Shown piece after piece: positions 1 to 10,748 of a stretch of 64,000 bases of DNA. Location of the stretch: positions 117,068,437 through 117,132,436 of the forward strand of contig NC_134538.1 of NCBI RefSeq assembly GCF_050624435.1, read 5' to 3'. A program made the position numbers and the translations under genes. Source of the DNA: Tenrec ecaudatus (lineage: Eukaryota; Chordata; Mammalia; Afrosoricida; Tenrecidae). Below the pieces are notes generated by a model. The model did not search any database, was not told where the DNA came from, and saw only the letters and a program-made list of their open reading frames with translations. The first letter of the stretch is position 1, and each line of letters begins with the position of its first letter.

Positions 1-280
1 GAGAGGTTCCGACTAGAGGTAGAGGCAAGCCTGTGAGACACAACAAAGGATCAGCACAGAGATGAGGAGACTGTGAGGCTGAGCAGCAGCAGGCTGGCTT
101 TCTGGCCCATTAAAGCAGAGGCCAAAGTACCAAGTGGCTGAGGGGCTGCAGTCTAGCGAGAGCCTTGGCTACTGAGTAAGCAGAGGTGTTGCTGTGGACT
201 AAGGACTGTATCCTTAATGCTTTCAGATTCTGGCTTGTGGTAACCTGTTACCTTCTCTTACAAACCCTGTCAACCCGGCG
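1..280 (+). repeat. Diverged interspersed repeat, copy 1 (cut by window edge)
   Basis: This stretch aligns loosely but colinearly with 1310-1590 on the same strand. Shared landmarks, in order, are a CAGCAC block, GACTGTGAG, GTGGCTGAG, GCTGTGGAC-AA-GACTGTAT and CTTGTGGTAAC. I do not recognise the family. An old LTR or the ends of one element are possible. The left end is outside the window. Confidence 0.4.
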
Positions 281-1309
281 GCCATTGCCATGTGCTACGG
301 AGCACAGCAGAAAAGCAGAGAGAGTACCATGGGAAGAGGGTTGGTATCAGAATGGGAGCCTGGAGGTCTGTCTGACCTTTGCCTTTTGGCAACAGGCTTG
401 TTAGGAGTTATGTTCACCTTCTCCTTTGTGTGGCCACAGGAGTTCACAGATGGCCTACCATGCCATCTATCCACAATGTAACGTAGATTTGAGAAGAATG
501 TAAGGATTGACATAAAAAAGGGGTATTATAACAAGTCAATGGAAGAGTACTGAAAACAATAAAGCAACATCATTTGTCTTAGGGTGATCTCCACAGAAGC
601 AGAGCCTGAGCTAAGGAGGCGGGTGGATTTCATGAAAGAAGCACTCCAGGCAGCGGTAGTAAAGGAGAAGAGAAGCAGGACAGGGAAGGTGGGTAAACAA
701 AACAAGTAAACAAAAAGGAAAGAGGAATGCTCTTCCATACATTTGGGCAAAAGCTAGACTCAGTCTCATGCTGCAGGGTACTCGGGAGCTTGAACTGTGC
801 TCCAGAGTGGTTTCTCCAAGCAAGGGCATTAGCTAGAATCCCCTCAATATTTCCAGGACCATCCCGGAGAGATAAGAAGTTCTCAGTCCTTCCGTCTCAC
901 CCTTAGAAAATATTACGAGGATCATCTATTGAAATTGGGCGGGCTAATGGAAAAGGTATCCTAGAAAGTTGTAGTCTATTGATATGGCCCTTCTAGCCAT
1001 AAGGCTTCAGGTGATATAAATCTGGGTTTTATTTCAGGGGCTATAATCCCATTTTGGAGGAAGTTCTCGGCTATTTTAAAGGATGGAATTAGAATGGGAA
1101 TAAGTCCTGAGTTAGTAGAGGGGTTGAGCCAAGTCACACCCTTTGTTTCCTTGGGGGTAAAGTCAGCTACAAGATAAAATCCACACCTCTATCAAAATGG
1201 TTTCTCTGTGTATAAGAGCCATCTCACACACAGTTGAAATCCTAGAATCATCAAGAAGAACACATTATCAAACCCACTCTGAAGTGGTACAAACCTCTTG
1301 GCCTTCAGA
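281..1309. other. Non-coding interval, nothing recognised
   Basis: Short open frames on both strands show no family resemblance and no splice or codon signal. The interval lies between the two copies of the diverged repeat and could be the interior of one older element. Confidence 0.4.
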
Positions 1310-1590
1310 AGCACTGGAAGCTGGTGAGTGGAGGCTATGGGACAGAGCAGAGGAGGGAGGCTGGGACCAGAGGCTGAGTCAAGGACCCCATGAGACAGAA
1401 CAGACAAACAGCACCAAGACAGAGGGACTGTGAGTCAGTGCAATGGTAGGCTTCCTGATCCATGGAGCAAGGGTCCTTGTGGCTGAGAGGCTGAGAACGG
1501 GAGCGAGGTGGAGCTGTGGACCAATGACTGTATCTTTATTGTCTATTGAACTTGACTTGTGGTAACATTAACCTCTCTAACGTAAATCCC
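1310..1590 (+). repeat. Diverged interspersed repeat, copy 2
   Basis: Second copy of the 1-280 repeat in the same orientation, about 1.3 kb downstream. Similarity is clearest at GCTGTGGACCAATGACTGTAT and CTTGTGGTAAC. The family is unknown. Confidence 0.4.
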
Positions 1591-1737
1591 ATAATTGTGA
1601 GTGTTAGCTGAGTTCTGTGTGATCACTGCAATGAATCCAGCGAAGTAGAGGAACAACAAGTAACAGCAACATTGTTTATTAGCATCTAAATCTAATCCTC
1701 ATATTATGAATAATGTACAAAATATTAATTTTTTTTA

Positions 1738-1930
1738 AAAGTCCTGAATCAATTGAAACTCAGTTACAATGCAGCACAGGACAGAACTGTGACATAGGTT
1801 CCCCACAGCTGGAAGCTTTATGGGAGCACACGGCCATAGCTTTCTCCCACAGAGCGGCCATAGCTTTCTCCCACAGAGCGGCTGGTGCGTTGGGACCACC
1901 AAATCATCCGAGTACTTAACCAGCAGGGTT
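1738..1930 (-). repeat. AfroSINE-like SINE with internal 24-bp duplication
   Basis: Read on the - strand it runs from the tRNA-like head (complement of CCAGCAGGG at the right end) to the RTE-like tail. A 24-bp segment containing TTTCTCCCACAGAGC is perfectly repeated in tandem at 1832-1855 and 1856-1879, inside the SINE body. Confidence 0.7.
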
Positions 1931-1943
1931 ATTTTCTAGATTA

Positions 1944-3348
1944 TTCAAAAACTCAAAACCACATTCACTGCCATGGAATCCATTTTGACTCATACTGACC
2001 CATAAGACAAAATAGAGCTGGCCCTATGGAGTGCCAAGAAAATAACTCTTTTTTTTAGTCATTTTATTGGGGCATGTACAATTCTTATCACAATTCATAA
2101 TACATCCATTGTGTCAAGGACATATGTACATTTGTTGCCATCATCATTTTCAAAACATTTGCCTTCTACTTGAGCCTTAATATCCGCTTCTCATTTCCCC
2201 CTCCCTACTCCTACCTCTTTCATGAACCCTTCATAATTCATAAATTATTGTTATTTTGTCATATGTTACACTGTCCGATGTCTCCCCCCGCCTTCTTCTT
2301 TGCTGTCCATCCCCCAGGGAGGAGGCCATATGTAGATTCTTGTAATCAGTTCCCCCTTTCTACCCCACATTCTCTCCACCCTCCAGGTATTGCCACTCTC
2401 ACCACTGGTCCTGGAGGGGTCATCTGTCCTGGATTCTCTGTGTTTCCAGTTGCTATCTGTACCAGTGTACATCCTCTGGTCTAGCCAGATTTGTAAGGTA
2501 GAATTGGGATCATGATAGTGGGGCGGGGGGGTGGAGGGGGGAGGAAGCATTTAAAAACTAGAGGAAAGTTTTATGTTTCATCGTTGCTACCCTGCACCCT
2601 TACTGGCTCATCTCCTCCCCACAACCCTTCAGTAAGGGGTGTCCAGTTGGAGACCAATGGGCTTTGAGTCTACACTCTGCACTCACCCACATTTACAATG
2701 ATATGATCTTTTGACCCTTGATGCTTGATACCTGATCCCTTTGACAACTTGTGGTCACACAGGCCGATGTGTTTCTTCCATGTGGGCTTTGTTGCTTCTG
2801 AACTAGATGGCCACTTGTTTATTTTCGAGTCTTTAAGACCGTAGGTGCTATATCTTTTGATAGCTGGGCACCATCCACTTTCTTCACCACCTATGCTTAT
2901 GCACACATTTGTCTTCATTGATCGTATCAGGGAGGTGGGCACCCATTGATATAATTTTTAGTTCTTTGATGTCTGATAACTGGTCCCTTCTACACCTTGG
3001 GGTCAGACAGGCTGGTGTGCTTCTTCCATGTGGTCTTTGATGCTTCTCAGCTAGATGACCACTTGTTTTTAGCCAGGCACCGTGAGCTTTCTTCACCACA
3101 TTTGCTTATGTACACATTTTTCTTCAGCAATCGTGTTGGGAAGGTGTGCATCCTGGGATGCCAATGTAATAGAACAACGTGTTCTTGCATTGAGTAAGTG
3201 CTTGAGTGGAGGCCCAATGTCCAGAAGATAACACTTTAAGGGAGAAGAAAGCCTCGTCTTCTCTTTCAGAACAGCTGATGATTTTGAAGTAGTAACTTTT
3301 TGTCTCGCAGCCCAATGTAGAATGCTCTCTGGCACGATGGCCCACTAG
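1944..3348 (-). repeat. AfroSINE-like SINE split by a LINE 3' end
   Basis: The tail half is 1944-2050 and the head half about 3225-3348. Removing the intervening LINE rejoins a normal SINE body. The split falls in the TAACTCTTT-like block of the SINE, copied on both sides as AAAATAACTCTT (2039-2050) and AAGATAACACTTT (3225-3237), which is the expected target duplication. Confidence 0.75.
2051..3224 (-). mobile_element. LINE (L1-type) 3' end, 5'-truncated
   Basis: The + strand begins with a T-rich tract and ATTTTATTGGGG, the complement of an AATAAA-type 3' end. It matches copies at 10749-11952, 19971-20958 and 49229-50152. There is no coding sequence, only 3' UTR-like DNA. It includes two roughly 250-bp tandem units (about 2715-2965 and 2966-3210), each carrying TTCTTCCATGTGG. 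Target duplications of about 13 bp and variable 5' ends show target-primed integration. Assignment to L1 rather than another LINE clade is inference. Confidence 0.7.
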
Positions 3349-3610
3349 GCAATATTTAATGTGAGAAGTAGTACCACTGCTTCTAGGTGAACGTAATCTA
3401 CTACTATCAGGATGGACAACCCTGGGTTCAGAATGAAGAGATTTGATTTTTAGTTTTATCCCTTCCTAGTGTAATGGAATTTGGCAAGTTTCTTGACCTG
3501 TTTATGTTATGAACTTTAGTCAATTAAATGGACAAAATAACCCTTTCCTTTCTGTCTGAAAAGTAATTTGTTGTGATGAAAAAGCAAGAAAAAATGTAAA
3601 TTTAGGGATC

Positions 3611-4186
3611 TGTGTTAGTCAGGGTAGTCTAGAAAAACAAATTCATACATACTCATATGTGTGTAGGAGAGAGTTTTATATACAAGAGCAATTGAATATT
3701 GAGAAAACAGCCGAGTCCAGTCCAGATCAAGTGCATAAATCTGATATTAACCCAAATGCCTGATACAAATCTATAAAATCTTCCTCAGACTTGTGAAACA
3801 CATGTAATGACGTTGAATGCAGGAAGATCACAGGCCAGTGGAAGGGAAATCTTGTGGATCCATTGGTGTTGTAAGCATCTCAGTGCTGGCAGGGGTCTTT
3901 ATGTGATTCCTTCAGCTTTGAAACTCTGACTGCCTCTACATGGCTTCATGTGGCTTCTCCTCAGAAATGTCTCGAAGGGAGTGAACCGTGTCAGTAGAGA
4001 GTCTCTGAGGGAGTGAGCAGAGAAAGTATCACCTGCCTCCAAGGAGGAAATCCAGGAGGTCCAGAATACTCAGGAGAAGGCCAAATGCCCACACAGAGGT
4101 CCTTGACAGAGTAGACTCCACCCCTTCACTCTTCACTCTTCATCCTCTCAAGTCCCAGATTGACATCAGATTGCATAACTACCACA
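3611..4186 (+). mobile_element. Solo LTR A, endogenous-retrovirus type
   Basis: Starts TGTGTTAGTC and ends ACTACCACA, giving TG...CA termini. It is flanked by a perfect 5-bp direct repeat GGATC at 3606-3610 and 4187-4191. A 5-bp duplication is typical of class III (ERVL/MaLR-like) elements, though the class is inferred. A second, shorter copy with its own 5-bp duplication lies at 5155-5662. No viral genes or primer-binding site are present. Confidence 0.75.
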
Positions 4187-4242
4187 GGATCTCTTAGAAA
4201 TCCCTTTCAGAAGCTTCTTTCTTTCATGGAGTGTTGTGACTA

Positions 4243-4290
4243 ATAAAATGAGGAGGAGGAGGAGGGGGAGAAGGAAGAAAAAGAAGAAGT
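4243..4290 (+). repeat. Purine-rich simple repeat (GGA/GAA)
   Basis: A run of GAGGAGGAG grading into GAAGAAAAAGAAGAAG, all purine on this strand. Confidence 0.85.
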
Positions 4291-4360
4291 TGGTTTAATA
4301 AACTGTGTAGAAATACCAAACATTATGATCAAGACTTCTAATATACAACGAATGCAAGAA

Positions 4361-4563
4361 AAACAAACTCACTGCCATGAAGGTGATTCCAATTGATAAC
4401 AACTCTGAAAGACAGAGTAGAATTACTCCTTCAGGTTTCCAAGACTATAAATCTTCACAGTAGTAGGCAGCCTCATCTTTCTTCCCCAGAACGCTTGGTT
4501 GGCTCCAACTGCTGACCTTGTGGTTAGAAGCTCAAGGTAGAGTCTACTATGCCACCAAGACCT
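4361..4563 (-). repeat. AfroSINE-like SINE
   Basis: Near full length. The left end (AAACTCACTGCCATGAAGG) is the complement of the SINE tail, and the right end (CTATGCCACCAAGAC) is the complement of the tRNA-like head. The box-B-like segment is visible as the complement of GGTCAGCAGTTGGAGCC. Confidence 0.8.
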
Positions 4564-5154
4564 GACTACTGCAAGAAATGCCTTACAAAATGGGAGGTAA
4601 TCAGCTCTATCACTCATGATGTTTTTATCTTCATTTCAACATCACCACATTTTGTTCAAACTCAGGAGAAAGAAAAAATGTTTCTGCTATCAAACAACTA
4701 AGAATCTTGCAAAGAAAATTATAGCTTTATATTCCTCTTGCATTGATTAAAAGTAGGGGTATGGATGCAGATTAGTTGAGTTATAGCCACCTCTATGATT
4801 TAATAACTGTGTGCTAATCTCTCAAACTCTGGGTGTCACATTTTATTTATTGGCAAAATAAGAGATACCTATTTTATTTAACTGTTATGCATATTAATTA
4901 AATATTGTGTTTTCGGAAATTTTTAGCACATGAAAATGGCTCAATGGCTGCTGGATATATATATCTCCCATGTGTCAAATGAAAGGATATTTGTAAACTA
5001 AGTAGCTGCACCCCATTCTATGATTCTTCCTCTTCTATAAGAGGAAGTAAAGAATTAAGGATTTTCTTTGTTTCATTCTGCTCCTAATAAAACCTACTAT
5101 ATAATGAACATAGGGAAATGTACTTAACCTTAGATCAAAAATGACTTTACTGGG

Positions 5155-5662
5155 TGTGTTACACCAGGTTGGTTAGAGAAACAAATCTAGGGACAATTGT
5201 ATATGTAAAAGACAGAGCTTTATATCAAAGAACAATTGTATATTGAGAAAACATCCCAAACCAATTCAGATCAAGTCCATAAGTCCTATATTCACCCATA
5301 TGCCTGATACTAATCAGTGAATTCCTCTTTAGATTTAAACAGCACATGCAATGATGCCGAATGTAAGAAGATCATGGACCAGTGAGTGGAAGGTCTTGTG
5401 GATCCAGTGGCAGTAGAGGTATCTCAAGGCTGGCAGGGGTCTCCACATGGTTTCTCCAGCTCTCTGAGTGTGTCCTCCACAGGAAGGCAAAGCAGAGAGA
5501 GTGTGTGGTCTGCCTCCAGGTAGAAAGAGAGGATGTTTCTAAAATCCTCATGAGGAGGCCGCGTCCACAAGGAAGCATCAGGCTGTGACCTTATTGACAA
5601 GCTAGACTCCACCCTTCACTCTTAATATCCTCAAATTGAAAGGCGACTATGTAACCACCACA
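5155..5662 (+). mobile_element. Solo LTR B, same family as LTR A
   Basis: Starts TGTGTTACACC and ends AACCACCACA. It is flanked by CTGGG (5150-5154) and CTAGG (5663-5667), a 5-bp target duplication with one change. The interior follows LTR A (TATTGAGAAAACA, AGATCAAG, GTGGATCCA) but is about 70 bp shorter. Confidence 0.72.
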
Positions 5663-5711
5663 CTAGGCCACAAGATTTATACAGCTTCTGTTAAAAGGGG
5701 GATCTTATCAT

Positions 5712-5935
5712 TAAAACATTTTTACTTAAAAGATAATTGTATAGGGAACTCATACAACTCTTGTTACAATCCATACATTTCTTGCTTCAGGTGAATTTGT
5801 ACAAATGTTGCCTTCATTCTTTTCTGGACATTAACTTTCTATTGAGCCCTTGGTATCAGCTCCTCTTGGATTTTTTTCCTCCTCCCCCACCCCCACCCCC
5901 ACCCCCATGACCCCTCGATAGTAATCATTTAAAAT
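5712..5935 (-). mobile_element. LINE (L1-type) 3' terminus, short copy
   Basis: Contains CTCATACAACTC, CAATCCATACATT, a CCCACCCC run and CCCTTGGTATCAGCTCCTC, as in the first 200 bp of the copies at 2051 and 10749. Strongly 5'-truncated. Confidence 0.7.
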
Positions 5936-6834
5936 TTATCTTCTAAATAATCTAAGGATGGAGTAAATAAAACATTCAGTTATTTCTAAAATGACTGTTT
6001 TGATATATAAAATGGGGTCAGGGCAATACCCAATATTTTATGTTAACAAAATTGCTGAGAGAATGTGAATTTGAAAAATTTACAAGATTTTAAAAAGTGC
6101 TTAAGCATGATTTAAAGGAAGATTTGCTTTAAGGTGCTGCACTGCATAGATGACCTATCAAATAACTCATTTTTTAATTCCCCTACGTGTGCTGTTGGGA
6201 ACTATCTAAAATGTTGCTCATCCTTTCACAGTTTACTACTCTGTTGCCATAGCAAAGTGCATGGCAACCTTAATTCTGACCGTGCTCGGGCATCTGTATC
6301 TCCAAAAACTCACGATCTACACTGACCTCTCTACCATCTCTATCTAACTAACAAAATCCACTAAAACCTCAGAGAATCATTGACTCATGGCATTCCATAA
6401 AAGAGCTAAAGGTAAGATTCAATACTGTTGATATTAAGCTGATCATAAGAAAACATTTGCAACATGGATGAAACAGTGCAAAAGAGGCAGCTGCACAGTA
6501 TCATTTTCTGCTCATCCAGCTTGACCAGGGTGATTTTGGATTCCAAAGCCAACGTTTTCATGTGAATGCTCCATCCCCTGCTTCAGCGCACTGCTTGTTT
6601 AGTCTAACATACTTTCTGCTTAGCCAGCTCCATTCAGGATTTTCCAGTTCCTTCCCACTTGGCTTTGGGACGGCATTCTTGTGAATGGGTGACATTCTGA
6701 ACAGTTTCCATTTCTGTCCTTGTGAAAGAATGTTAAACATAGACCTATTCTAATTTTTATTCAACAGAATTCCATTCAGCAAGACTTCGTTAAGAAAATA
6801 GTTACAATACTGAAAATAATAATAGGTGAAATAC
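5936..6834. other. Unique-looking AT-rich intergenic DNA
   Basis: No gene, splice structure or recognisable repeat seen. Confidence 0.4.
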
Positions 6835-7030
6835 ATCACGTACTTAATGTGCCAGGCATTGTCCTAAACACTTCAGAGTGATATTAATTTATTTAACTTT
6901 TAAAAAACTGTATAAGATAGACACTAGTATTATCCTCATTTTATACATCATGACAATGAGGCTTAGATATGGTAAGTAGCTTATTCAAAGGTTGTAGTAG
7001 AGCCAGGATTTAACTCCTCCAAGACTGGCC
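6835..7030 (+). repeat. MIR SINE (ancient)
   Basis: The MIR layout is present in order: TGTGCCAGGCATTGTCCTAAACAC, an ATTATCCTCATTTTATA core, AATGAGGCTTAGA, AAGTAGCTTATTCAAAGGTT and AGAGCCAGGATTTAACTCC. Confidence 0.85.
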
Positions 7031-7772
7031 AATTACAATAAGTTCTTTAAAAGATGTAGACAATTATTTCATGGATTTCTTAGAACTTATGAGAAATTCA
7101 TGGTCTGAGAAAGTAAGAAAATATAGTATGTGATTAAATACTATATAGTTGCTGCTTCAGCATTTGGGGAAAGCAAATGATAAATTTGATTATGGGAATC
7201 TTCAGAGGAAATGAGCTATTTTTGGTAACTTTATTATATTTGCAAATATATAGAGCAAAACACAAATCAGTTAGACAATTTCCACATAATACAGTGACAT
7301 TTATGATGTCTTCAAACGTGGGGACATTCACTCTCGCTTACGTTTTCTGAGCTGTTTCTCACCCATTTACATAAACTCCTCTAAGGTACATATCTGCTTT
7401 CCAGTTGCTATGGTCTACTTGATCCATATAGATAGACCATAATGCTCGAGGCAAATAGTTTTAGTTAAGCTAAAGTATTGTTTTGTTTTAAGAAGACTTC
7501 AGGGACTTTGGTTTAGGTTTAAAGATTTTGGCTTAAGGTTATAGTTTTAGGGATTAATTTACCCTCCATGGGTCCAGAAAGTCTGGAGTCACAAAACTCA
7601 GAATTTCTGTTCTGTATTGTCTCCCTTTTGGTTAGGATTTCTTCTACAAAATCTTTGATCATGCCCAGTAATGGCAGCTAGGCATCATCTACTCCTGGTC
7701 TCACAAAAAGGCTTACTCCATGATTATTCATGGAAGCAGTTATCCACACATTTCCACTTCTTCCTTGTATTC
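7031..7772. other. Intergenic DNA, nothing recognised
   Basis: Short frames only. No repeat or gene family recognised. Confidence 0.4.
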
Positions 7773-7926
7773 CTGATTCCAAACTCACTGCCACCCATTC
7801 AATTTTAACTCATAGAGATGCCATTGTGAAATTACGAAGAGCCATATCTTCTCTTTCAGGCTGGTGGATTTGAACTGCTTACCTTGTGGTTAGTAGTCCA
7901 ACACATAACCTATTAAAACACTAGGA
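7773..7926 (-). repeat. AfroSINE-like SINE, partial
   Basis: Complement of the SINE tail and central body (ACTCACTGCCACCCATTC; GAACTGCTTACCTTGTGGTTAG). It abuts the RTE fragment that starts near 7930. Confidence 0.7.
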
Positions 7927-7929
7927 CAT

Positions 7930-8730
7930 TAGGATTAGAGGAGGGCTTATGAACAACATCCTAATTGCAAATGATACAACCTTGCTCACTGAAAGTGAGG
8001 AGGACTTGAAGCATTTGCTGATGAAGATCAAAGATTGTAGCCTTCAGTGTGAATTACAACTCCATGTAAAGAAAACCCAAATCTTCACCCCTGGGCCAGT
8101 AGGTAACATCATGATTGATAGAGAAAAGATTGAAGTAGTAAAGGATTTCATCTTGCTCGGGTCCATAATCACTACTCATGGGGGCAGTAAACAAGATGAA
8201 ATGATGCTTCACATTGGACAAATTTGCTGCACAAGATTTCTTTAAAGGGTTGCAAACCAAGCTATTACGTTGAGGACTTAGACATGTGTACCTCAACCAA
8301 GTCAAGGTGTTTTCAGTTGCCTCATATACGTGTAAAAGTTGGACATGGAATAAGGAAATCCAAAGAAGAATGGATAAATTTTGAATTAAGGTGCTAACAA
8401 AGAATATTACAAGTACCATAGACTACGAAAAGAACAAACAAATCTGTCTAGGATGAACTCCAGCCAGAATGCTCCTTGGAAGCAGAAGGGCAAGACTCCG
8501 TCTCACATACTTTGGATATGCTATCAGGAGAGAACCATTCCTGGAAGGGGGCATCTTATTTGGTAAAGTTGAGGAACAATGTAAAAGAGGAAGATCTTTG
8601 ACATTGCACATCTACACAGTGACTGCAAAAATGGGCTTAGTCAGAAGATGAGTTCTGAGAATGGTCCGGAGCGGGCAATGTTTCTTTATGACATGCAGGA
8701 GAGTTGAGCGGGAACTGACTGAAAGCACCT
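7930..8730 (+). mobile_element. RTE/BovB-type LINE, 3' part of the reverse-transcriptase ORF
   Basis: The frame at 7949-8245 encodes the end of the RT palm and thumb: an ANDTTLL segment stands where RTEs have YADDTTL, followed by ESEEDLKHLLMKIK, VKKTQI and KDFILLGSIIT. The C-terminal part continues after frameshifts at 8469-8651 (RARLRLTYFGYAIRREPF). The 3' tail, with GAACTGACTGAAAGCACC near 8700-8725, resembles the SINE tail. It is 5'-truncated and carries stops, so it is dead. The YADD catalytic tyrosine position reads N in this copy. Confidence 0.85.
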
Positions 8731-8734
8731 ACCA

Positions 8735-9820
8735 AAAGAACGTTCTGGATTCTTCTTCGTTCTTTGTATAAATGGGCAGGCTGTGCGGTGGTTTGGAGGT
8801 GGGGGAACCAAAATTCAAAGTAAGCATCTCTCACTCTAACTATAACATATAACATACTGGATTTATAGCTGTACATTCCAGCATAGGGACACCACACTTG
8901 ACTCTGTGTGATAGTTTGCCACTGCATTCTAATACTTACCTTGAAAAGTTAACTATTACGTTAAGTAACCGTTTTTATCCGTTTATAAGTTTATAGTTCC
9001 AATGAATGGTTTTCATATCATATCCTTTTACCTTTCCCACAGCCTGGAACATAGCAGGTGCTCAGAAAACGAGTAACTGAAGCTGGAGGCGGGGCGGGGG
9101 GGAGGCTTACAATCTCTCGTGGTGGTTATAGCAATGCTTCTTGCTTTCTGGCGTGTCAAGAACAACATTTCTAAACTTACTTTAGTAGTATAGTCTGTCT
9201 TCCCTAAGATTAGAACTAAAAATAAATAAATAACGAACCATGTAGAATACTGGGGCTCTTTCTCTGCTTGTAATTATTTCCTCCAATCAGGATGTAGTTT
9301 CAAGGGTGGCCAGTACTGTCAATCACCCTCGATTCTCCTTTGAAACTCACTGATTATGGAAAGTGCCTCGCATGTAATCACTTCAATTACTCAGTAAAAC
9401 TTCCTGTGTTCCTTCTGCTGTGTTTTGCATTTGGGCTTTTTAAAAAGAGTTTGCTTCTCTTTCCTTACATCTCTTAAAAAAACATATTTAGAAGAAAAAG
9501 AACAAGCTGGCTTTTGAATATGACCACACATCTCAATGTCCAAATTAACTTACCAGACCCACGGGTTCATAGGGCGGAGCGCACAATAACACAAGCATCC
9601 AAATGAGGGGCTTTTTCCCTCTTTCTGCTTTTTTGTTGTTGAGGACTAATCCAAGACTGCAGATTCCGGGGAGACTACACGCCAGGAACTTGGTCAGCAG
9701 GCTGTTGCATTTGAAACCATTCATTTTGTCAGAAATTCCTCTGGCATGGAGTGCTGGGGTTACTTTATGGGCAAGTTACACTTCTCTTGCCTTGAACTTG
9801 CTTATAAAAAGCAAAAACAA
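8735..9820. other. Intergenic DNA with a short L2/MIR-type 3' end
   Basis: Around 9040-9085 the CCTGGAACATAGCAGGTGCTCAG block is typical of L2/MIR3 3' ends. Nothing else is recognised. Confidence 0.4.
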
Positions 9821-9827
9821 ATAAAGC

Positions 9828-9866
9828 CACAAAGCAAAAAAAAAAAAAAAAAGAAAAAAAAGAAAA
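9828..9866 (+). repeat. A-rich tract
   Basis: A run of A interrupted by G. It is probably the poly(A) tail of a retroposed copy to its left, or the degenerate start of a - strand element. Confidence 0.7.
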
Positions 9867-10748
9867 GCTCTGTGCCAGAACTGCTAGCACAGGGAAAGAG
9901 AGTTTCGAAATAGGATCTTATTTTCTTTGAGAGATAGGACTTTCTCGTCAAGATTTGATCGTTACTGTGCTGGTAGTCAGAAGGGGAAGCGTCTGGCCTC
10001 CTGATGATGGATGATGTGGGATTCATAGACCAAGTAAAGAGTTCAAGTCCCGCTAAGCTCAGTAATTGTAGTCCTTTCAGAACTAGCAGCTGCTGGAGCC
10101 CCATAGGATGGACGGTCCGAAATGTCTGCATGAGATCCTCTGCAGCCTTGGAAACGCATCCTAATTCTTGAATCCAAGTCCTGGTGCTTTCCCAGTCAAT
10201 ATTGTGAGTTCCAGGGAATTGATCCATACCCACAGCAACTCCATGCATGTAGTCAGTGCGTTTAGGTCATTAGTGTTCATATGTCAGACTTGTTCTTGAG
10301 ATGGTCTCTGAATTCAGCTGGGATGGACTCCAAGCTGTATTTTAGATCTCATGGACTAGTTTCCATTTTCTTTAGCTTCAACCTGCACTTGCATATGAGC
10401 AATTGAGAGTTGGTTTTGTTGTCAGGTCTGGTATTGTTCTGACTAATGATCCTGAGCTTCTCCACGGTCTCTTTCCATAGATGTAGTAAATTTGATTCCT
10501 GTGTATTCCAATAATGAGTTCTCCTTGTATGGTTTCTGTTTATGTTGATGGAAAAGAGTATTTTCAATGCCCACATCTTGTAAAATTCAGACAGGTGATA
10601 TCTGGTATCACTTCTACCATCAAAACCATATTTCCTATCTACCGATCCTTATTTGTTTCCAACTTGGCATTTCAAACATCAGCAATGATTCAAAACAACT
10701 TGATTACATGTCTGATCAATTTCAGACCAGGAGTAGGCAAAATATTTT

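Noticed and set aside
9802..10248. 148-codon open frame on the - strand
   Set aside because: Ends in a phenylalanine run encoded by an A-rich tract. No recognisable protein. The poly(A)-type tract points to retroposon debris.
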